64,000 nt of DNA from Tetragenococcus osmophilus (GCF_003795125.1 NZ_CP027783.1:620001-684000), one strand, 5' to 3'; counted from the first letter of the stretch, positions 35,487-46,145 are shown. The notes: a model not told the origin generated them from the sequence alone. Translations and numbers: made by a program.

Positions 35487-36221
35487 TTATAAATGAGTCG
35501 TGAAAAATTCTGTTACTTGGTCCATTGTAGGGCCTTTCACCATATGTCGCTCATTCGCAGCGTGAAAAGTAATTTCTGGTCCTAAATTTTCTCGCACAAA
35601 ATGATCGGTTTGTTCAAATGGAATTTTTTCATCATGTAAGCCATGCCAGAAAAACAACGGTCTTTTTCTTATTTGCGAATATTGTAAAGATAAATCATAG
35701 TCTTCAATCCAACTCGTTAATTTTTCATAATCTTTAGGAATTGCGATTTCTTTTTCACTAAAAACCCTTTCCAATTCTTGGCGGTAAGCCATTAAAGAAG
35801 GCGACCCCATCACAGAGGCGGCTGCATCAATTTCTGGGTGCTGAGTCAGTAAAGCACAGGTCGTCATGCCACCCATAGAAACCCCTCCTACACCCAATTT
35901 TCCGTTGGTCAATCCTAACTGTTCAAAATAATGAACAATAGATTCAAACTCAAATAAGTTACTATGAATACTTTGAAAAAAAGTCAATGACGGAATCGAA
36001 GAAAGCGGCGCTTCACGCTCTCCATGATTTTGCGCATCAGGTAATATGACACGAAAATCTTGTTGTGCTAATTTTCTTCCTTGTGTAAGTACCAATTCTT
36101 TTGTTGTTTGCCAACCATGGTAATACACAATCAGCGGCAATGATGTATATAAATATTCTTGTTTTACAACTTCCAATAGTGGAACTGTTCCTATTTTGCG
36201 ACGACGTACCGCTAATTTCAT
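35487..36221 (-). CDS. Alpha/beta hydrolase (esterase-like)
   Basis: A 244-residue serine hydrolase. The nucleophile elbow is GVSMGG (about 118-123), an HG oxyanion-type motif is in VYYHGWQTTKE, and the likely acid and base are in FWHGLHDEKIPF and NERHMV. No signal peptide. Substrate unknown. It sits alone downstream of the ntp operon terminator, 3' end facing trhO. Confidence 0.83.
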   Translation of the reverse strand: MKLAVRRRKIGTVPLLEVVKQEYLYTSLPLIVYYHGWQTTKELVLTQGRKLAQQDFRVILPDAQNHGEREAPLSSIPSLTFFQSIHSNLFEFESIVHYFEQLGLTNGKLGVGGVSMGGMTTCALLTQHPEIDAAASVMGSPSLMAYRQELERVFSEKEIAIPKDYEKLTSWIEDYDLSLQYSQIRKRPLFFWHGLHDEKIPFEQTDHFVRENLGPEITFHAANERHMVKGPTMDQVTEFFTTHL

Positions 36222-36253
36222 TTCTAATCACCTGATTTCATCGTTCAAGAAAA

Positions 36254-36301
36254 AAAGCAGTCATTGCTTTAATATTTCACATACAAACAATGGCTGTTTT
36301 C
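36254..36301 (-). terminator. Terminator of the ntp operon
   Basis: A 13-bp stem (36254-36266 with 36288-36300, two wobble pairs), followed by a minus-strand T-run at 36250-36256. It follows the ntpD stop directly. Confidence 0.8.
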
Positions 36302-36304
36302 TTA

Positions 36305-36943
36305 TTAATCTTCTGATTCAATCACATCGATTGATTTCATCAATCTTGTTAAAGTTGCCCGCTCGCTTTCATCTAACGTCTTTTCGATGTAAGCAATCGT
36401 ATCTTCTAACTGTGGAATCATTTTATATTCTAACGCGTTTACTCTTCGACGTGTTCGTTCAATTTCATCTGCCATCATTTGACAAGACTTTTCAATCTCT
36501 GCCAATTTAAGCATGATAGGCAAAATAGAACTTAAATTATTCAAAGCTAAATCTAATTCGCTCGTTGTCGACATAAAACCATAAGAAAAACGATCTTCTG
36601 ATTTTTCATCATCGTAAATCTCATTTAATACCGGCATTTCAATGTTCATTACATTCTTGCTTTGTACATCTAATGTAATTTTATCTAGCGGAATAGCGAA
36701 AGCTTCGCCTAAAACATAATCAGGAGTCCGGCTGGAAGCTAACACATAATCTTCCATGCCTTTTTGTAATGTTTCTTCCATTTTTTTACGTAGGTCCTGA
36801 TTTTGTTTTACTAACTTTGTAAATTGCCGTACAAGTTCGTTTTGTTTGTCTTTTAAAAGCTTATGTCCCCTACTTGCCGTTGATAAACGTCTTTGTAGAC
36901 GATTCATTTCCATACGGGTTGGGTTTACATTCATTATTGCCAT
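36305..36943 (-). CDS. ntpD: V-type Na+-ATPase subunit D (central stalk)
   Basis: A 212-residue, long helical coiled coil forming the rotor shaft. [19 protein letters not shown] is the typical start and [18 protein letters not shown] the typical C-terminal helix. The ATG overlaps the ntpB stop by 10 bases. In Enterococcus hirae ntpH lies between B and D; here there is none. Confidence 0.95.
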   Translation of the reverse strand: MAIMNVNPTRMEMNRLQRRLSTASRGHKLLKDKQNELVRQFTKLVKQNQDLRKKMEETLQKGMEDYVLASSRTPDYVLGEAFAIPLDKITLDVQSKNVMNIEMPVLNEIYDDEKSEDRFSYGFMSTTSELDLALNNLSSILPIMLKLAEIEKSCQMMADEIERTRRRVNALEYKMIPQLEDTIAYIEKTLDESERATLTRLMKSIDVIESED

Positions 36944-38331
36944 AACTCATCCAACTCCTCTTGGCTCGGAAGAAATTCTTCGATATCTTTTTCTTTGATA
37001 CGACTAAGTTCTTCTTTTGGCAAGGTGGCTAATAGTTTCCAACCTAGATCTAATGATTCTTCGATGCTACGATTCGTATAAAAACCTTGGTTCACATATT
37101 TTTCTTCAAATAAATCCGCAAAACGAGCGAATTTCTTATCCGAATCAGACAAAGCGGCTTCTCCTAAAACAGTGGATAGCTCTTTGGCGTCTTTCCCGTC
37201 TGCATAAGCAGAATAAATCTGGTTCATCGTAGAAGAATGGTCTCTTCTTGTTTTACCTTCCCCTGTTCCTTTATCTTTCAAACGCGAAAGGCTTGGTAAA
37301 ATATCAACCGGTGGATTAATATTACGTTTGTCCAAGTCACGGGATAAAATTATTTGTCCTTCAGTAATATAACCTGTTAAATCAGGTATAGGATGGGTTT
37401 TATCGTTATTAGGCATGGTTAAAATAGGCATTTGAGTGATTGAACCTTCTCTATCCATTAAACGTCCTGCACGTTCATATATACTTGCCAAATTCGTATA
37501 TAGATAACCTGGGTAGCCTCCACGTCCTGGAACTTCGCGTCGAGCAGCCGAAACTTCTCGTAAAGCTTCCGCATAGTTTGTCATATCAGTCATAATAACA
37601 AGGACGTGCATACCTTTTTCAAAGGCCAAATATTCGGCAGCTGTTAAAGCAACTTTCGGTGTCGCAATCCGTTCAATTGCTGGATCATCGGCGAGGTTTA
37701 AAAACATGACTGAACGATCAATAGCGCCTGTTTTTCGGAATTCGTTAATAAAAAATTCTGATTCTTCAAAAGGCACCCCAATAGCAGCAAAGACAATCGC
37801 AAAGTTACTTTCTTGTCCTGGAACAGTTGCTTGGCGAGCAATTTGTGCTGCAATTTCTTTATGTGGTAAACCAGAAGCAGAAAAGATCGGTAACTTTTGC
37901 CCTCTAACTAAGGTATTTAAATGATCGATCGTAGAAATTCCTGTTTGAATAAATTCATCTGGGTAATCTCTTGCCATCGGGTTAATTGCTTCACCGTTAA
38001 CGTCTAATCTTTTTTCTGGCAAGATCTTAGGACCATCATCTACAGGTTGCCCTAAACCATCAAAAATACGTCCCATCATATCAGGAGAAGCTCCTAAAGT
38101 AAGCCCTCTACCTAAAAAGCGCACACGGCTATCTTGAGCACCTAGGTTATTGGTTCCTTCAAAAATCTGTACGACAGCTTTATCGTCTGATATTTCTAGT
38201 ACTTGTCCTTGACGGATTTCGCCTGAATCCGTTCGTATCTCAACTAGTTCGTCATATTTTACCCCTTCAACATTTTCCACCATCATTAAGGGGCCAGATA
38301 TTTCTGATACAGAGCGATACTCTTTTAGCAT
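36934..38331 (-). CDS. ntpB: V-type Na+-ATPase subunit B (regulatory)
   Basis: A 465-residue non-catalytic subunit of the A3B3 head. It has the degenerate nucleotide loop [11 protein letters not shown] (about 155) in place of a Walker A motif, as B subunits do, plus [23 protein letters not shown]. The start overlaps the ntpA stop by 1 base, so translation is coupled. Confidence 0.97.
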   Translation of the reverse strand: MLKEYRSVSEISGPLMMVENVEGVKYDELVEIRTDSGEIRQGQVLEISDDKAVVQIFEGTNNLGAQDSRVRFLGRGLTLGASPDMMGRIFDGLGQPVDDGPKILPEKRLDVNGEAINPMARDYPDEFIQTGISTIDHLNTLVRGQKLPIFSASGLPHKEIAAQIARQATVPGQESNFAIVFAAIGVPFEESEFFINEFRKTGAIDRSVMFLNLADDPAIERIATPKVALTAAEYLAFEKGMHVLVIMTDMTNYAEALREVSAARREVPGRGGYPGYLYTNLASIYERAGRLMDREGSITQMPILTMPNNDKTHPIPDLTGYITEGQIILSRDLDKRNINPPVDILPSLSRLKDKGTGEGKTRRDHSSTMNQIYSAYADGKDAKELSTVLGEAALSDSDKKFARFADLFEEKYVNQGFYTNRSIEESLDLGWKLLATLPKEELSRIKEKDIEEFLPSQEELDELWQ

Positions 38332-40109
38332 TATTCCATTCCCCCTTTCTCAACAATTTCTTGAACCGTTGTTTCAATATCATTATAAACAGTATTTAAT
38401 TTTTCCAATTCTTCTTCAGGAATAAATTTACTGCGAGCGATTCGTTCTCTTAATTGCGTCGTTCCTTCCATGATTTCATTATAATAAGCGCCTAATTGGA
38501 TCGCTTCTTGTGTTTGTTTATGGAAAGCTAAAATATTACGCAACAAACGAAATTGTTTTGTTCGTGAGGTAAATGTATCTACATCATCAAAAGCATCTTG
38601 TTGCAAATAATCTTGTCGCAAAGAACGTGCTGTATTCATCGTGAGTCGATCCTTTTGCGATAATGAATCCACGCCGACTAATTGTACGATCTCATCGAGA
38701 CGACTTTCTTCTTGTAATAAAGACATAGCCTGATCTACCATCTTAGACCAGCTACTTCCTAAAACAGAGTCCATATAGTCTTTTAATTGATCATCATATA
38801 AAGAATAAGATTCTGTCCAACTAATGGCTGGAAAATGTCGTTTTTGAGATAAAGAAGCGTCTAAATCCCAGAAAACTTTCACAATACGTAGTGTATTTTG
38901 TGTTACAGGTTCGGAAATATCCCCCCCAGCAGGCGAAACAGCCCCAATTGCTGTAATACTTCCTTCGCGTTGACCATCGTCACCTTTTACAGAAAACTTC
39001 CCTGCACGTTCGTAATATTCAGCAATTCGACTTCCTAAATAAGCAGGGTAACCTTCGTCTCCTGGAATTTCTTGTAAACGTCCGCTCATTTCTCTTAAAG
39101 CTTCAGCCCAACGTGAAGTTGAATCTGCCATAATAGCTACACTATATCCCATATCTTTATAATATTCAGCAATCGTAATGCCAGTGTAGATGGAAGCCTC
39201 ACGCGCAGATACGGGCATATTGGAAGTATTAGCAATTAATACTGTCCGTTGCATAATCGATTCTCCAGTTTTTGGATCGATTAATTCCGGAAATTCGTCA
39301 ATAACATCTTTCATTTCATTTCCACGTTCGCCACATCCAACATAAACCACGATATCTACATCTGCCCATTTAGCAATTTGATGCTGAACAATGGTTTTTC
39401 CTGCCCCAAATGGACCTGGAACAGCCGCTGTTCCTCCTTTTGCCGCAGGAAAGAAAGTATCAATAACGCGTTGTCCTGTCACCAAAGGCTCTCCAGGGGT
39501 CATTTTATTTTTATAAGGACGCGGTGTACGAATAGGCCATTTTTGAGTTAGAGTCAACTCTCTTTGGCCTTCATCAGTATCTAACACACAGACGGTCTCT
39601 GTAATTGTGTAATCTCCTGCTTGAATATCTTTAATAGTTCCTCTAGCATCATTAGGCACCATGATACGATGTGAAATCGCCTTTGATTCTTGAACTACAC
39701 CAATGATATCGCCTGGAGCAACTTTATCACCTATCGACTTTTTCGGAACGAATGTCCATTGTTTTTGGCGATCAAGTGGATTGATTTCTGTCCCTCTTTC
39801 TAAAAAGTCACTATCTGTTTGTTCCATAAATACATCTAAGGGACGTTGGATTCCATCAAACATTTGGCTTAAAAGACCAGGGCCCAATTCCACAGATAAT
39901 GGAGCTCCTGTGGTTTCAACTGGTTCACCAGGACCAATACCAGCCGTTTCTTCATATACTTGAATAGAAGCCACGCCTTTGTCTAATTCAATAATTTCTC
40001 CGATTAACCCTTTTTCACTTACTTTGCAGATTTCATTAATTTTAGCACCTTGTAATCCGCTAGCAGTAACTAAAGGCCCGGAAACTTTTGTAATTGTTCC
40101 TATTGCCAA
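38331..40109 (-). CDS. ntpA: V-type Na+-ATPase subunit A (catalytic)
   Basis: A 592-residue catalytic subunit. Walker A GPFGAGKT is near residue 233 and the catalytic Glu lies in [11 protein letters not shown]. The bulge domain insertion (about 110-180) typical of A subunits is present. Start is TTG with AGGAGG upstream. Hydrolyses ATP to drive Na+ export. Confidence 0.97.
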   Translation of the reverse strand: MAIGTITKVSGPLVTASGLQGAKINEICKVSEKGLIGEIIELDKGVASIQVYEETAGIGPGEPVETTGAPLSVELGPGLLSQMFDGIQRPLDVFMEQTDSDFLERGTEINPLDRQKQWTFVPKKSIGDKVAPGDIIGVVQESKAISHRIMVPNDARGTIKDIQAGDYTITETVCVLDTDEGQRELTLTQKWPIRTPRPYKNKMTPGEPLVTGQRVIDTFFPAAKGGTAAVPGPFGAGKTIVQHQIAKWADVDIVVYVGCGERGNEMKDVIDEFPELIDPKTGESIMQRTVLIANTSNMPVSAREASIYTGITIAEYYKDMGYSVAIMADSTSRWAEALREMSGRLQEIPGDEGYPAYLGSRIAEYYERAGKFSVKGDDGQREGSITAIGAVSPAGGDISEPVTQNTLRIVKVFWDLDASLSQKRHFPAISWTESYSLYDDQLKDYMDSVLGSSWSKMVDQAMSLLQEESRLDEIVQLVGVDSLSQKDRLTMNTARSLRQDYLQQDAFDDVDTFTSRTKQFRLLRNILAFHKQTQEAIQLGAYYNEIMEGTTQLRERIARSKFIPEEELEKLNTVYNDIETTVQEIVEKGGME

Positions 40110-40142
40110 AAAATCTCCTCCTGCCTAACTGCAAATTGTTGT

Positions 40143-40457
40143 TTAATCATCTAAAATATTCATTCCAATCGCTTTTTCAACATTTTGATGAATCCGATCC
40201 ATCCCAATGCCCAAACTTCCGGTACTACTTGGAATCGGAATAATAGCGGGGGTAGGATATTTATCATATTGCGCAATGGTATCTTCTAATTGTTCGGCAA
40301 CCCGTTCAGTGATAAAAATTACGCCGTATTCATCTGCTAACGATTCAATTTGCCGTCTAGCTTCTTCTAAATCTGTAACTGGAAAGACATCAATTCCTAA
40401 TCCTTTAAAGGGGAGAATTGAGTCTTTTCCTCCCATCATTCCAATTTTTTTATACAT
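40143..40457 (-). CDS. ntpG: V-type Na+-ATPase subunit F (NtpG)
   Basis: A 104-residue rotor subunit, binding D. YKKIGMMGGKDSILPFKGLG and PTPAIIPIPSSTGSLGIG align well by eye with E. hirae NtpG. ATG 40457 overlaps the ntpC stop and gives the family start; an in-frame GTG at 40466 is inside ntpC with no better ribosome site. Confidence 0.92.
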   Translation of the reverse strand: MYKKIGMMGGKDSILPFKGLGIDVFPVTDLEEARRQIESLADEYGVIFITERVAEQLEDTIAQYDKYPTPAIIPIPSSTGSLGIGMDRIHQNVEKAIGMNILDD

Positions 40458-41451
40458 AACTTTCACGCACCCGCTCTTGAAGTGTTTCTTCTGGAATTTT
40501 GTTAATTTTTCCTACTAAAATCATCCGCAAGTTTTTTATTTCCACTTCTTTAGCATAAAGATAGCCTAAAATCGCTTGTGGGCCAAAAGGTGTCGTCTTT
40601 TCTTCTTTTAAACGACGCATCAAAAAGTTGTCTTTATTTAAATCTAAACTCGTTAGTTTTTTATTTTGAGTAATTTCATCATAGCTGTCTGCCACTAGAT
40701 TTTTGTAAGGAGTTTGTTCCATATAATCCATAAAGTTTTCTAAAGAAGCACTGATTTCTTCAACCAATTCATTGGTATTCAGTGTACCTCCTTTTTGCAA
40801 AACTGCGTTAATAAATCCTTTCCTTTGGCCCATTAAATAACTTCTAAGCGTAGTTGAAATATTAAATACATCAATATTTCGTTGAATCAATCGCTCAATA
40901 TTTTCGTTATTTTCGCTTTGGCTAAGTTTCACCATATGGTCCCAATAATAATTATCGAAAATAATATCAACTGCTTGGATTTCATCATAGTCTTCAATAT
41001 ATTGAAAAACCTCTTCTATACATCGATTCATGATAGGATCTACTTGGTTACTACGTCGTACGTTTACCAATTCCTTTAGTACGGATAAGGGAAGCGACCC
41101 CATTGGAACTAAAAATTCGGAAAAATCTTCTTGTGTATACTCTTGTTTGACCAAGACTTTTAAATTTTGATAATCATATTGTAAAGCCATCAAATCCACA
41201 ATGCTTTTGACTGGGGTGATGTTATAAACAAGATCAAAGGTCCGCTTTTTTTCCGCGATTAAAACTTGTTCAAAATCACGAACTTCATCCTCATCTTCAA
41301 TAAAATCACTATAAGTCGTCTCTTGTAAGATGGAATAACTGTCTTCAGCCTCTTCGGCTGCCATCATCCGATCAAAAGTATTTTTCGTCAACAAGCGGCT
41401 TTCATAGGTCCGAATTCGAACATTAGCAGAGCTAAATTGAATATCGTCCAT
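40450..41451 (-). CDS. ntpC: V-type Na+-ATPase subunit C (d, stalk-membrane adaptor)
   Basis: A 333-residue funnel-shaped helical subunit linking the central stalk to the membrane ring. SSANVRIRTYESRLL at the start and YLYAKEVEIKNLRMILVGKIN at the end are family features. It overlaps ntpG by 8 bases. Confidence 0.93.
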   Translation of the reverse strand: MDDIQFSSANVRIRTYESRLLTKNTFDRMMAAEEAEDSYSILQETTYSDFIEDEDEVRDFEQVLIAEKKRTFDLVYNITPVKSIVDLMALQYDYQNLKVLVKQEYTQEDFSEFLVPMGSLPLSVLKELVNVRRSNQVDPIMNRCIEEVFQYIEDYDEIQAVDIIFDNYYWDHMVKLSQSENNENIERLIQRNIDVFNISTTLRSYLMGQRKGFINAVLQKGGTLNTNELVEEISASLENFMDYMEQTPYKNLVADSYDEITQNKKLTSLDLNKDNFLMRRLKEEKTTPFGPQAILGYLYAKEVEIKNLRMILVGKINKIPEETLQERVRESYV

Positions 41452-41462
41452 TTTTTCACCCC

Positions 41463-42059
41463 TTATTCTTCCTTAAATATTAAGTTTAATAATTCACTGC
41501 TTAATTCTTCCTCAGAGGTACTTAGCATTGCTTCAAAAGTAAAGTTATACTCAATTTCTCCTTGCCGTAATAAAAAACCGCCTCGTTTAGGAACTGTATT
41601 TTGTGATATAGACAAGTTCATCTCAGGCACTGCCGCTTCTTGCCAGACCTGTTTATTTTCTTCCGTAGCATAATCTATACTATTTTGAGCCACTACCATT
41701 TCAACATTCCCGTTAAAATCTACCTGCTTCAAATTGCTTGTGACAAATTGGTTGAACTCTTTAGCAGACATCGTCCGTAATCTCTTTAGAGCTTCAGCAA
41801 AAAGTTCTCTTAACAATTGTTGTTTAGCAGCTAGTATTTGACTACGAGCTGTCAAATGAAGATCAGAAATTTTTAAGTTTACGTCTGATTGACGTGCTTC
41901 TTTAAACTTTTCTATGTTTTCCTCTAATTGTTTTTGAATTTGTTTCTTTTTCTCTTGTTCGTTTTTCTCGATATCTCGCTGTGCTTTTTTTATATATTGT
42001 CTTTGCCTTTTTTGTGCATCTTGGGTGATTTTCTCTGTTAGATTTGTTATATCTGGCAT
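41463..42059 (-). CDS. ntpE: V-type Na+-ATPase subunit E (peripheral stalk)
   Basis: A 198-residue subunit: N-terminal charged coiled coil (about 1-90) and C-terminal globular part (KRGGFLLRQGEIEYNFTFEAML). It pairs with NtpF to form the peripheral stalk. Located between ntpK and ntpC as in E. hirae. Confidence 0.93.
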   Translation of the reverse strand: MPDITNLTEKITQDAQKRQRQYIKKAQRDIEKNEQEKKKQIQKQLEENIEKFKEARQSDVNLKISDLHLTARSQILAAKQQLLRELFAEALKRLRTMSAKEFNQFVTSNLKQVDFNGNVEMVVAQNSIDYATEENKQVWQEAAVPEMNLSISQNTVPKRGGFLLRQGEIEYNFTFEAMLSTSEEELSSELLNLIFKEE

Positions 42060-42069
42060 TTCGTCCCTC

Positions 42070-42543
42070 CTAGTTCATCACAAGTAAGAAAGAAATAACG
42101 AAACCTAAAATCCCATATGTTTCCATCATTGCTACATAGACAATTCCTTTTGTTACATGTTCTGGTTTTTTAGCTAAAATTTGCATGGCTGCAGCTGCTG
42201 CGCGACCTTGCCACTTCCCACACCAAATGCCGGTAAAGGCGATAGGCAAGGAAGCAATCAATAAATACAGTCCGGTTTGAAAGGGCATATCTCCTGAAAG
42301 TTGTAGAAAAATCATAAAAGAAATGACAAAGCCATAGAGCCCCTGAGTAGCCGAAAGCAGTTCTAAAATCAATGCTTGGCCAAATTTTTCTGGTTGTTCA
42401 GCTGTTAGGCCAGCTGCTGATTCAGCAGTCAACCCTACACCAATTGTGGAACCAATACCTCCACAGATGGTAGCTATAGCAATCCCTAATGCCGCAAAAA
42501 TCATCCCGCCGTTTTCATAAAAGAAAGTAATCCAATTTTCCAT
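42070..42543 (-). CDS. ntpK: V-type Na+-ATPase proteolipid K (rotor ring)
   Basis: A 157-residue double-hairpin proteolipid with four membrane helices. The ion-carrying Glu is E141 (MMETYGIL). L63, T66, Q67 (LLSATQG) and Q112 (KWQGRA) fall where E. hirae L61, T64, Q65 and Q110 bind Na+, offset by two. All five Na+ ligands are kept, so this is a sodium, not a proton, pump. Confidence 0.95.
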   Translation of the reverse strand: MENWITFFYENGGMIFAALGIAIATICGGIGSTIGVGLTAESAAGLTAEQPEKFGQALILELLSATQGLYGFVISFMIFLQLSGDMPFQTGLYLLIASLPIAFTGIWCGKWQGRAAAAAMQILAKKPEHVTKGIVYVAMMETYGILGFVISFLLVMN

Positions 42544-42546
42544 TTT

Positions 42547-44520
42547 CTATTTGTCCTCCTGCTCTTGTTTTCGTTCTGAAATCACTTGAACATATGCTTC
42601 ACTTGATTTGAATGGTTTGAACACACGTCCGCCGCCCGTATAAAATTTGTTAAAAAACTCTAAATATTGTAAGCGAATGCCGTGTACATAAGCACTCAAA
42701 TGGCTTAGGAAAATATTCAACCCATGTAAGCCAATAAATAATACAATACCAATGGTAAATTTAGCTGGTATAGGTAAATAACTAAGAATCAAATTAAATG
42801 CCGCACCGATACTTCCACCAGCTACACCCAATGCCATTAGTCTTGTATAACTAATTAAATCACTCAAATAATTGGTTATATTCATAATAGAGTACAGTCC
42901 TGATCCGATTTTTCCTATAACCGTTTGACCATCAAGACTTCCGCCAATAACAATCATAACCAAACTAGCGATTAAACAAACAATACCGATCGTTTGTAAA
43001 CTTGTGTCTGGTACAAGTACCATTCCAGCAGCGATCATCGCCACACTTATTAAAAAGAACATCCAAGCTCCGGCTTGCAATAAGGCCTTTAATTTCGCGC
43101 TTTCCTTTTGCCATAAAAGATAGAACTTTAAACCTAAACCAAACATAATTTGAATAAATCCAAAAATCATAGACATCACTAAAATTTCTGTAATATCTGA
43201 ATCAGTGGATAATAACTGAAAAGAAAACTGTCGGCCAAAAATGTTCCCATAAATTAATCCCCACATCATTGTCGGTACTGAACAGATTTGGAACATATTA
43301 ATATTTTGCTTCATTGCCGGTTTAAAGTTTAAGAGGTATTTTGCAAGTGCGCTGGCTACAAACAAAAGCAAGCCATAACCAAAGTCAGCTACCATTAGCC
43401 CGAATGCTAAAGCATAAAATGGCATCATAAAAGGAGTAGGGTCTAATTCCCAATATTGAGGTAAGCTATACATTTCTACTAGACCTTCAAATGGCTTTAT
43501 CAATTTATGGTTTTTTAACAAGACTGGCGTTTGGCTATACTCCTCTTCTTTCACTTCAGTAAATTCCAAAAAGTAATCTTTTCCCGCAACTTGTCGAATT
43601 TGCTGGTCTAATTGTTCTGTTTGTTTTGCTGGTATCCAACCAGTTAACTCCATTGTATAATTCGATTGCAATAAATACTTGTTGGCATTCACGCGCATAA
43701 GCAAGCCATCTAAGTACTCTGCGACCAGCCCTAAATTTTCATAATTATTCTTTTGTGTTTTTAGCCGCGTTTTAATTGATTTTTCCTCTGAGGCTAGTTG
43801 CTGTAGTTGCTCTTTGGTTTGTTTTAACACTTGAGCTGGCTTATCCTCATAGGGGTATTCATACTCTTGAAAACCAGCTTCATTTAGTATATCATGAGCT
43901 TCTTCGCTTTTTTCTTTTAGAAAAAGAAGAAGAAGGTAAGAGGTTGTTGATGTTTGATGTATGATTTCAAGGTAAGTGTGTTGTAGTTTCCTCATTTCTT
44001 CTTTTAAATGATTCAATTCAGTATTAGGCACTGTGCCTAATAGCCCTATAGTTTCATTAAATGTGGATAAGATGGCTGGGTTTTCATCGAAATACTGCCA
44101 CTTATTTAATTCATCTTCTTTTAAAGATAACTCTTGTCTCTTTTGCTCAATTGTACGTAATCGTTTATCTTGCTGTCTCAAATCAGAATAAACGTTCTGC
44201 CAATCAAAAGTGTTAGCGTGTTCTGAAAGTTGTCTTAAGGTATAATGACGTAATGGTTTTCGCAGTGCTTGTACCATTCCAGGCTTTTCTATATATTGCT
44301 CTAAAAAACTAAGCGCCCATGATACATTTCCAACTTGATTTTCAATCTTATCGGCTTCAGGATGTTCTTGCATTTGACTAAAAAAAGAATCCGTTTTTTT
44401 ATGATAATTTTCCGCCGAAAAAAGCTCAATTTGCTGAAAATCTTGTAATTGTTCCATTACGGTATCCCGCTTACCATAAAAAGTAATCAAATGAAACTTT
44501 TGCATTTTTTCAATTGCCAT
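42547..44520 (-). CDS. ntpI: V-type Na+-ATPase subunit I (a, stator)
   Basis: A 657-residue stator. The N-terminal cytosolic half (1-about 350) has long coiled coils; the C-terminal half has seven to eight membrane helices. The channel Arg is most likely in SDLISYTRLMALGVAGG near residue 565. It overlaps ntpF by 11 bases. Confidence 0.94.
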   Translation of the reverse strand: MAIEKMQKFHLITFYGKRDTVMEQLQDFQQIELFSAENYHKKTDSFFSQMQEHPEADKIENQVGNVSWALSFLEQYIEKPGMVQALRKPLRHYTLRQLSEHANTFDWQNVYSDLRQQDKRLRTIEQKRQELSLKEDELNKWQYFDENPAILSTFNETIGLLGTVPNTELNHLKEEMRKLQHTYLEIIHQTSTTSYLLLLFLKEKSEEAHDILNEAGFQEYEYPYEDKPAQVLKQTKEQLQQLASEEKSIKTRLKTQKNNYENLGLVAEYLDGLLMRVNANKYLLQSNYTMELTGWIPAKQTEQLDQQIRQVAGKDYFLEFTEVKEEEYSQTPVLLKNHKLIKPFEGLVEMYSLPQYWELDPTPFMMPFYALAFGLMVADFGYGLLLFVASALAKYLLNFKPAMKQNINMFQICSVPTMMWGLIYGNIFGRQFSFQLLSTDSDITEILVMSMIFGFIQIMFGLGLKFYLLWQKESAKLKALLQAGAWMFFLISVAMIAAGMVLVPDTSLQTIGIVCLIASLVMIVIGGSLDGQTVIGKIGSGLYSIMNITNYLSDLISYTRLMALGVAGGSIGAAFNLILSYLPIPAKFTIGIVLFIGLHGLNIFLSHLSAYVHGIRLQYLEFFNKFYTGGGRVFKPFKSSEAYVQVISERKQEQEDK

Positions 44521-44833
44521 ATTCGTTCACGACCTTATTTATGATCAGACTAAGCGCCTTTTCTCGCATTTCTTTTGAAATCGCTTGTAGTTGTTCGATC
44601 TCTTTTTGTGTCTGTTCATTTAACGGTTCTTGAATATTATGAAACTCTTGGTCATATTTTTCGCGAATTTCTTGTTTACGTTGTTCTTCAATTTCATCTT
44701 GTTCTTCTTGAAATTGGGCCACTCTTTTATCGCTTTTTTCCTGTTCTTTACGTACTTGTTTCTTTGCTTCATCAAGCATTTCATCTGCTTGCTTTTCCGC
44801 TTTAGTTAATTGCTCGATCGCATCTTCGCTCAT
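44510..44833 (-). CDS. ntpF: V-type Na+-ATPase subunit NtpF (peripheral stalk G/H)
   Basis: A 107-residue, almost entirely charged coiled coil (EKQADEMLDEAKKQVRKEQ), partner of NtpE. First gene of the operon, as in E. hirae. It starts only 40 bases after a good terminator that follows the Rrf2 gene, so expression needs readthrough or a promoter hidden in the Rrf2 gene. Confidence 0.88.
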   Translation of the reverse strand: MSEDAIEQLTKAEKQADEMLDEAKKQVRKEQEKSDKRVAQFQEEQDEIEEQRKQEIREKYDQEFHNIQEPLNEQTQKEIEQLQAISKEMREKALSLIINKVVNEYGN

Positions 44834-44872
44834 TTGTCACTCTCCTTTTTCCTTTGAGCACCCTTCTAAAAA

Positions 44873-44894
44873 ATCCTCTATTAGCTTAGAGGAT
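44873..44894 (-). terminator. Terminator between the Rrf2 gene and the ntp operon
   Basis: ATCCTCTA and TAGAGGAT (44873-44880, 44887-44894) with a 6-base loop; a six-base T-run follows on the minus strand (44868-44873). Confidence 0.8.
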
Positions 44895-44907
44895 AACGAA
44901 ATGATCT

Positions 44908-45324
44908 TTATTGCATTAATTTAACCAAAGGATAATTTGCTAATTGATTTAAAAAAGACTGTTCACTTTCATTAAATAGCTCAGACATATTGTCATTAAC
45001 CGTTTGTGCTGCATTTGAAGATGAAAAAACGTGATTCGCCAAATCGCGCAATTGTACACAAGAGTTGTTTCCTTCAATCGCATAGTACACATCAATCATA
45101 TAAATACTCTCAATAGGTCTAGCTAACTTAAATCCGCCCCCTTTACTCGAAGTGGATGTAATGACATCATTTAATACCAATTTACGTAATATCTTTTTTA
45201 AATACGAATCAGATACACCTAGTTGTTGACTGATCCAATAACTTTTTACGGCATTATCTCCTTCTTCTTTTGCTAAAATAAGAAGAATACATACTGCTTC
45301 TTCCAGGCTTCGCTTTAGTTTCAT
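44908..45324 (-). CDS. Rrf2 family transcriptional regulator
   Basis: A 138-residue winged-helix regulator. SLEEAVCILLILAKEEGDNAV and the recognition helix QQLGVSDSYLKKILRKL are typical, and SKGGGFKLARPIESIYMIDV is the wing and dimer start. Iron-sulfur Rrf2 proteins have three Cys in the C-terminal half; only one (NNSCVQL) is seen, so it probably does not hold a cluster. ATG 45324 is 8 bases after AAAGGAG. It may control the next operon, ntp. Confidence 0.85.
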   Translation of the reverse strand: MKLKRSLEEAVCILLILAKEEGDNAVKSYWISQQLGVSDSYLKKILRKLVLNDVITSTSSKGGGFKLARPIESIYMIDVYYAIEGNNSCVQLRDLANHVFSSSNAAQTVNDNMSELFNESEQSFLNQLANYPLVKLMQ

Positions 45325-45440
45325 GACCATTTCTCCTTTGAAGGACAAATAATATCCATAAATAATCATATCAAAAATAAATAACGTCATCAAGAAAATC
45401 GTCAGATATTCCAATTTTTTCTATTGTTCTTTTCTTCTAA

Positions 45441-46145
45441 TTACATACTAATCAAATGAACGCGTACCATATTTTCATGCATCGATAAGTCTTCAACCAC
45501 TGTCTGATAAGATAATGTCCGAGGTAATTCTACAGTGTAAACATTCGTATAAATTCTACTATCCGATCTTTTTTTTACTTCAAAGTCCACATCTTTCACT
45601 TCTATATTTTTTTCCTTAAAGTAATCAGCAATAAATTCTTTCGTTGTTCTTTTATGTTCAAAACTAATTTCAATTTTTTTCAACGTAGGAACATTAATGA
45701 CACGCTTTAATACAGTTAATACAAGCATAATTCCTACAAATCCTACAATAGCAATACGATAATTTCCCATGCCAATAGCTAAACCTAAACCAGCGACGGT
45801 CCATAAGGAAGCAGCTGTTGTCAAACCACGTACCACTTGTTTAGTAACAACGATAGTTCCTGCTCCTAAAAAGCCAATACCACTGACAACTTGAGCAATC
45901 AAACGCGCTTCATCAGCACGAATCACATCGCCAAGTTCTGGTTGATCTTGAGCAATTGTTAGCGCAGTATTGGTGATTTCTTTTTGAATCATCGCAATAA
46001 GTACCGCTCCAATACCTACTAAAATATGCGTGCGAATGCCTGCGGGCCTATTTTTAAATTCACGATCAAATCCGATAAACCCTGCAAAAACAACCGCTAA
46101 CACCATTCGTAAACAAATTTCATAAATCGACAACTCTCCAGTCAA
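45441..46145 (-). CDS. MgtC/SapB family membrane protein
   Basis: About 234 residues: four to five N-terminal membrane helices with the family motif AGFIGFDREFKNRPAGIRTH (about 20-39) and GFLGAGTI, and a C-terminal cytosolic ACT-like domain. MgtC-type proteins adapt cells to low magnesium. The start is TTG 46145 after GAAGGAGGGGG; the longer frame would run back through a terminator. It is upstream of the Rrf2 gene. Confidence 0.85.
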   Translation of the reverse strand: MTGELSIYEICLRMVLAVVFAGFIGFDREFKNRPAGIRTHILVGIGAVLIAMIQKEITNTALTIAQDQPELGDVIRADEARLIAQVVSGIGFLGAGTIVVTKQVVRGLTTAASLWTVAGLGLAIGMGNYRIAIVGFVGIMLVLTVLKRVINVPTLKKIEISFEHKRTTKEFIADYFKEKNIEVKDVDFEVKKRSDSRIYTNVYTVELPRTLSYQTVVEDLSMHENMVRVHLISM

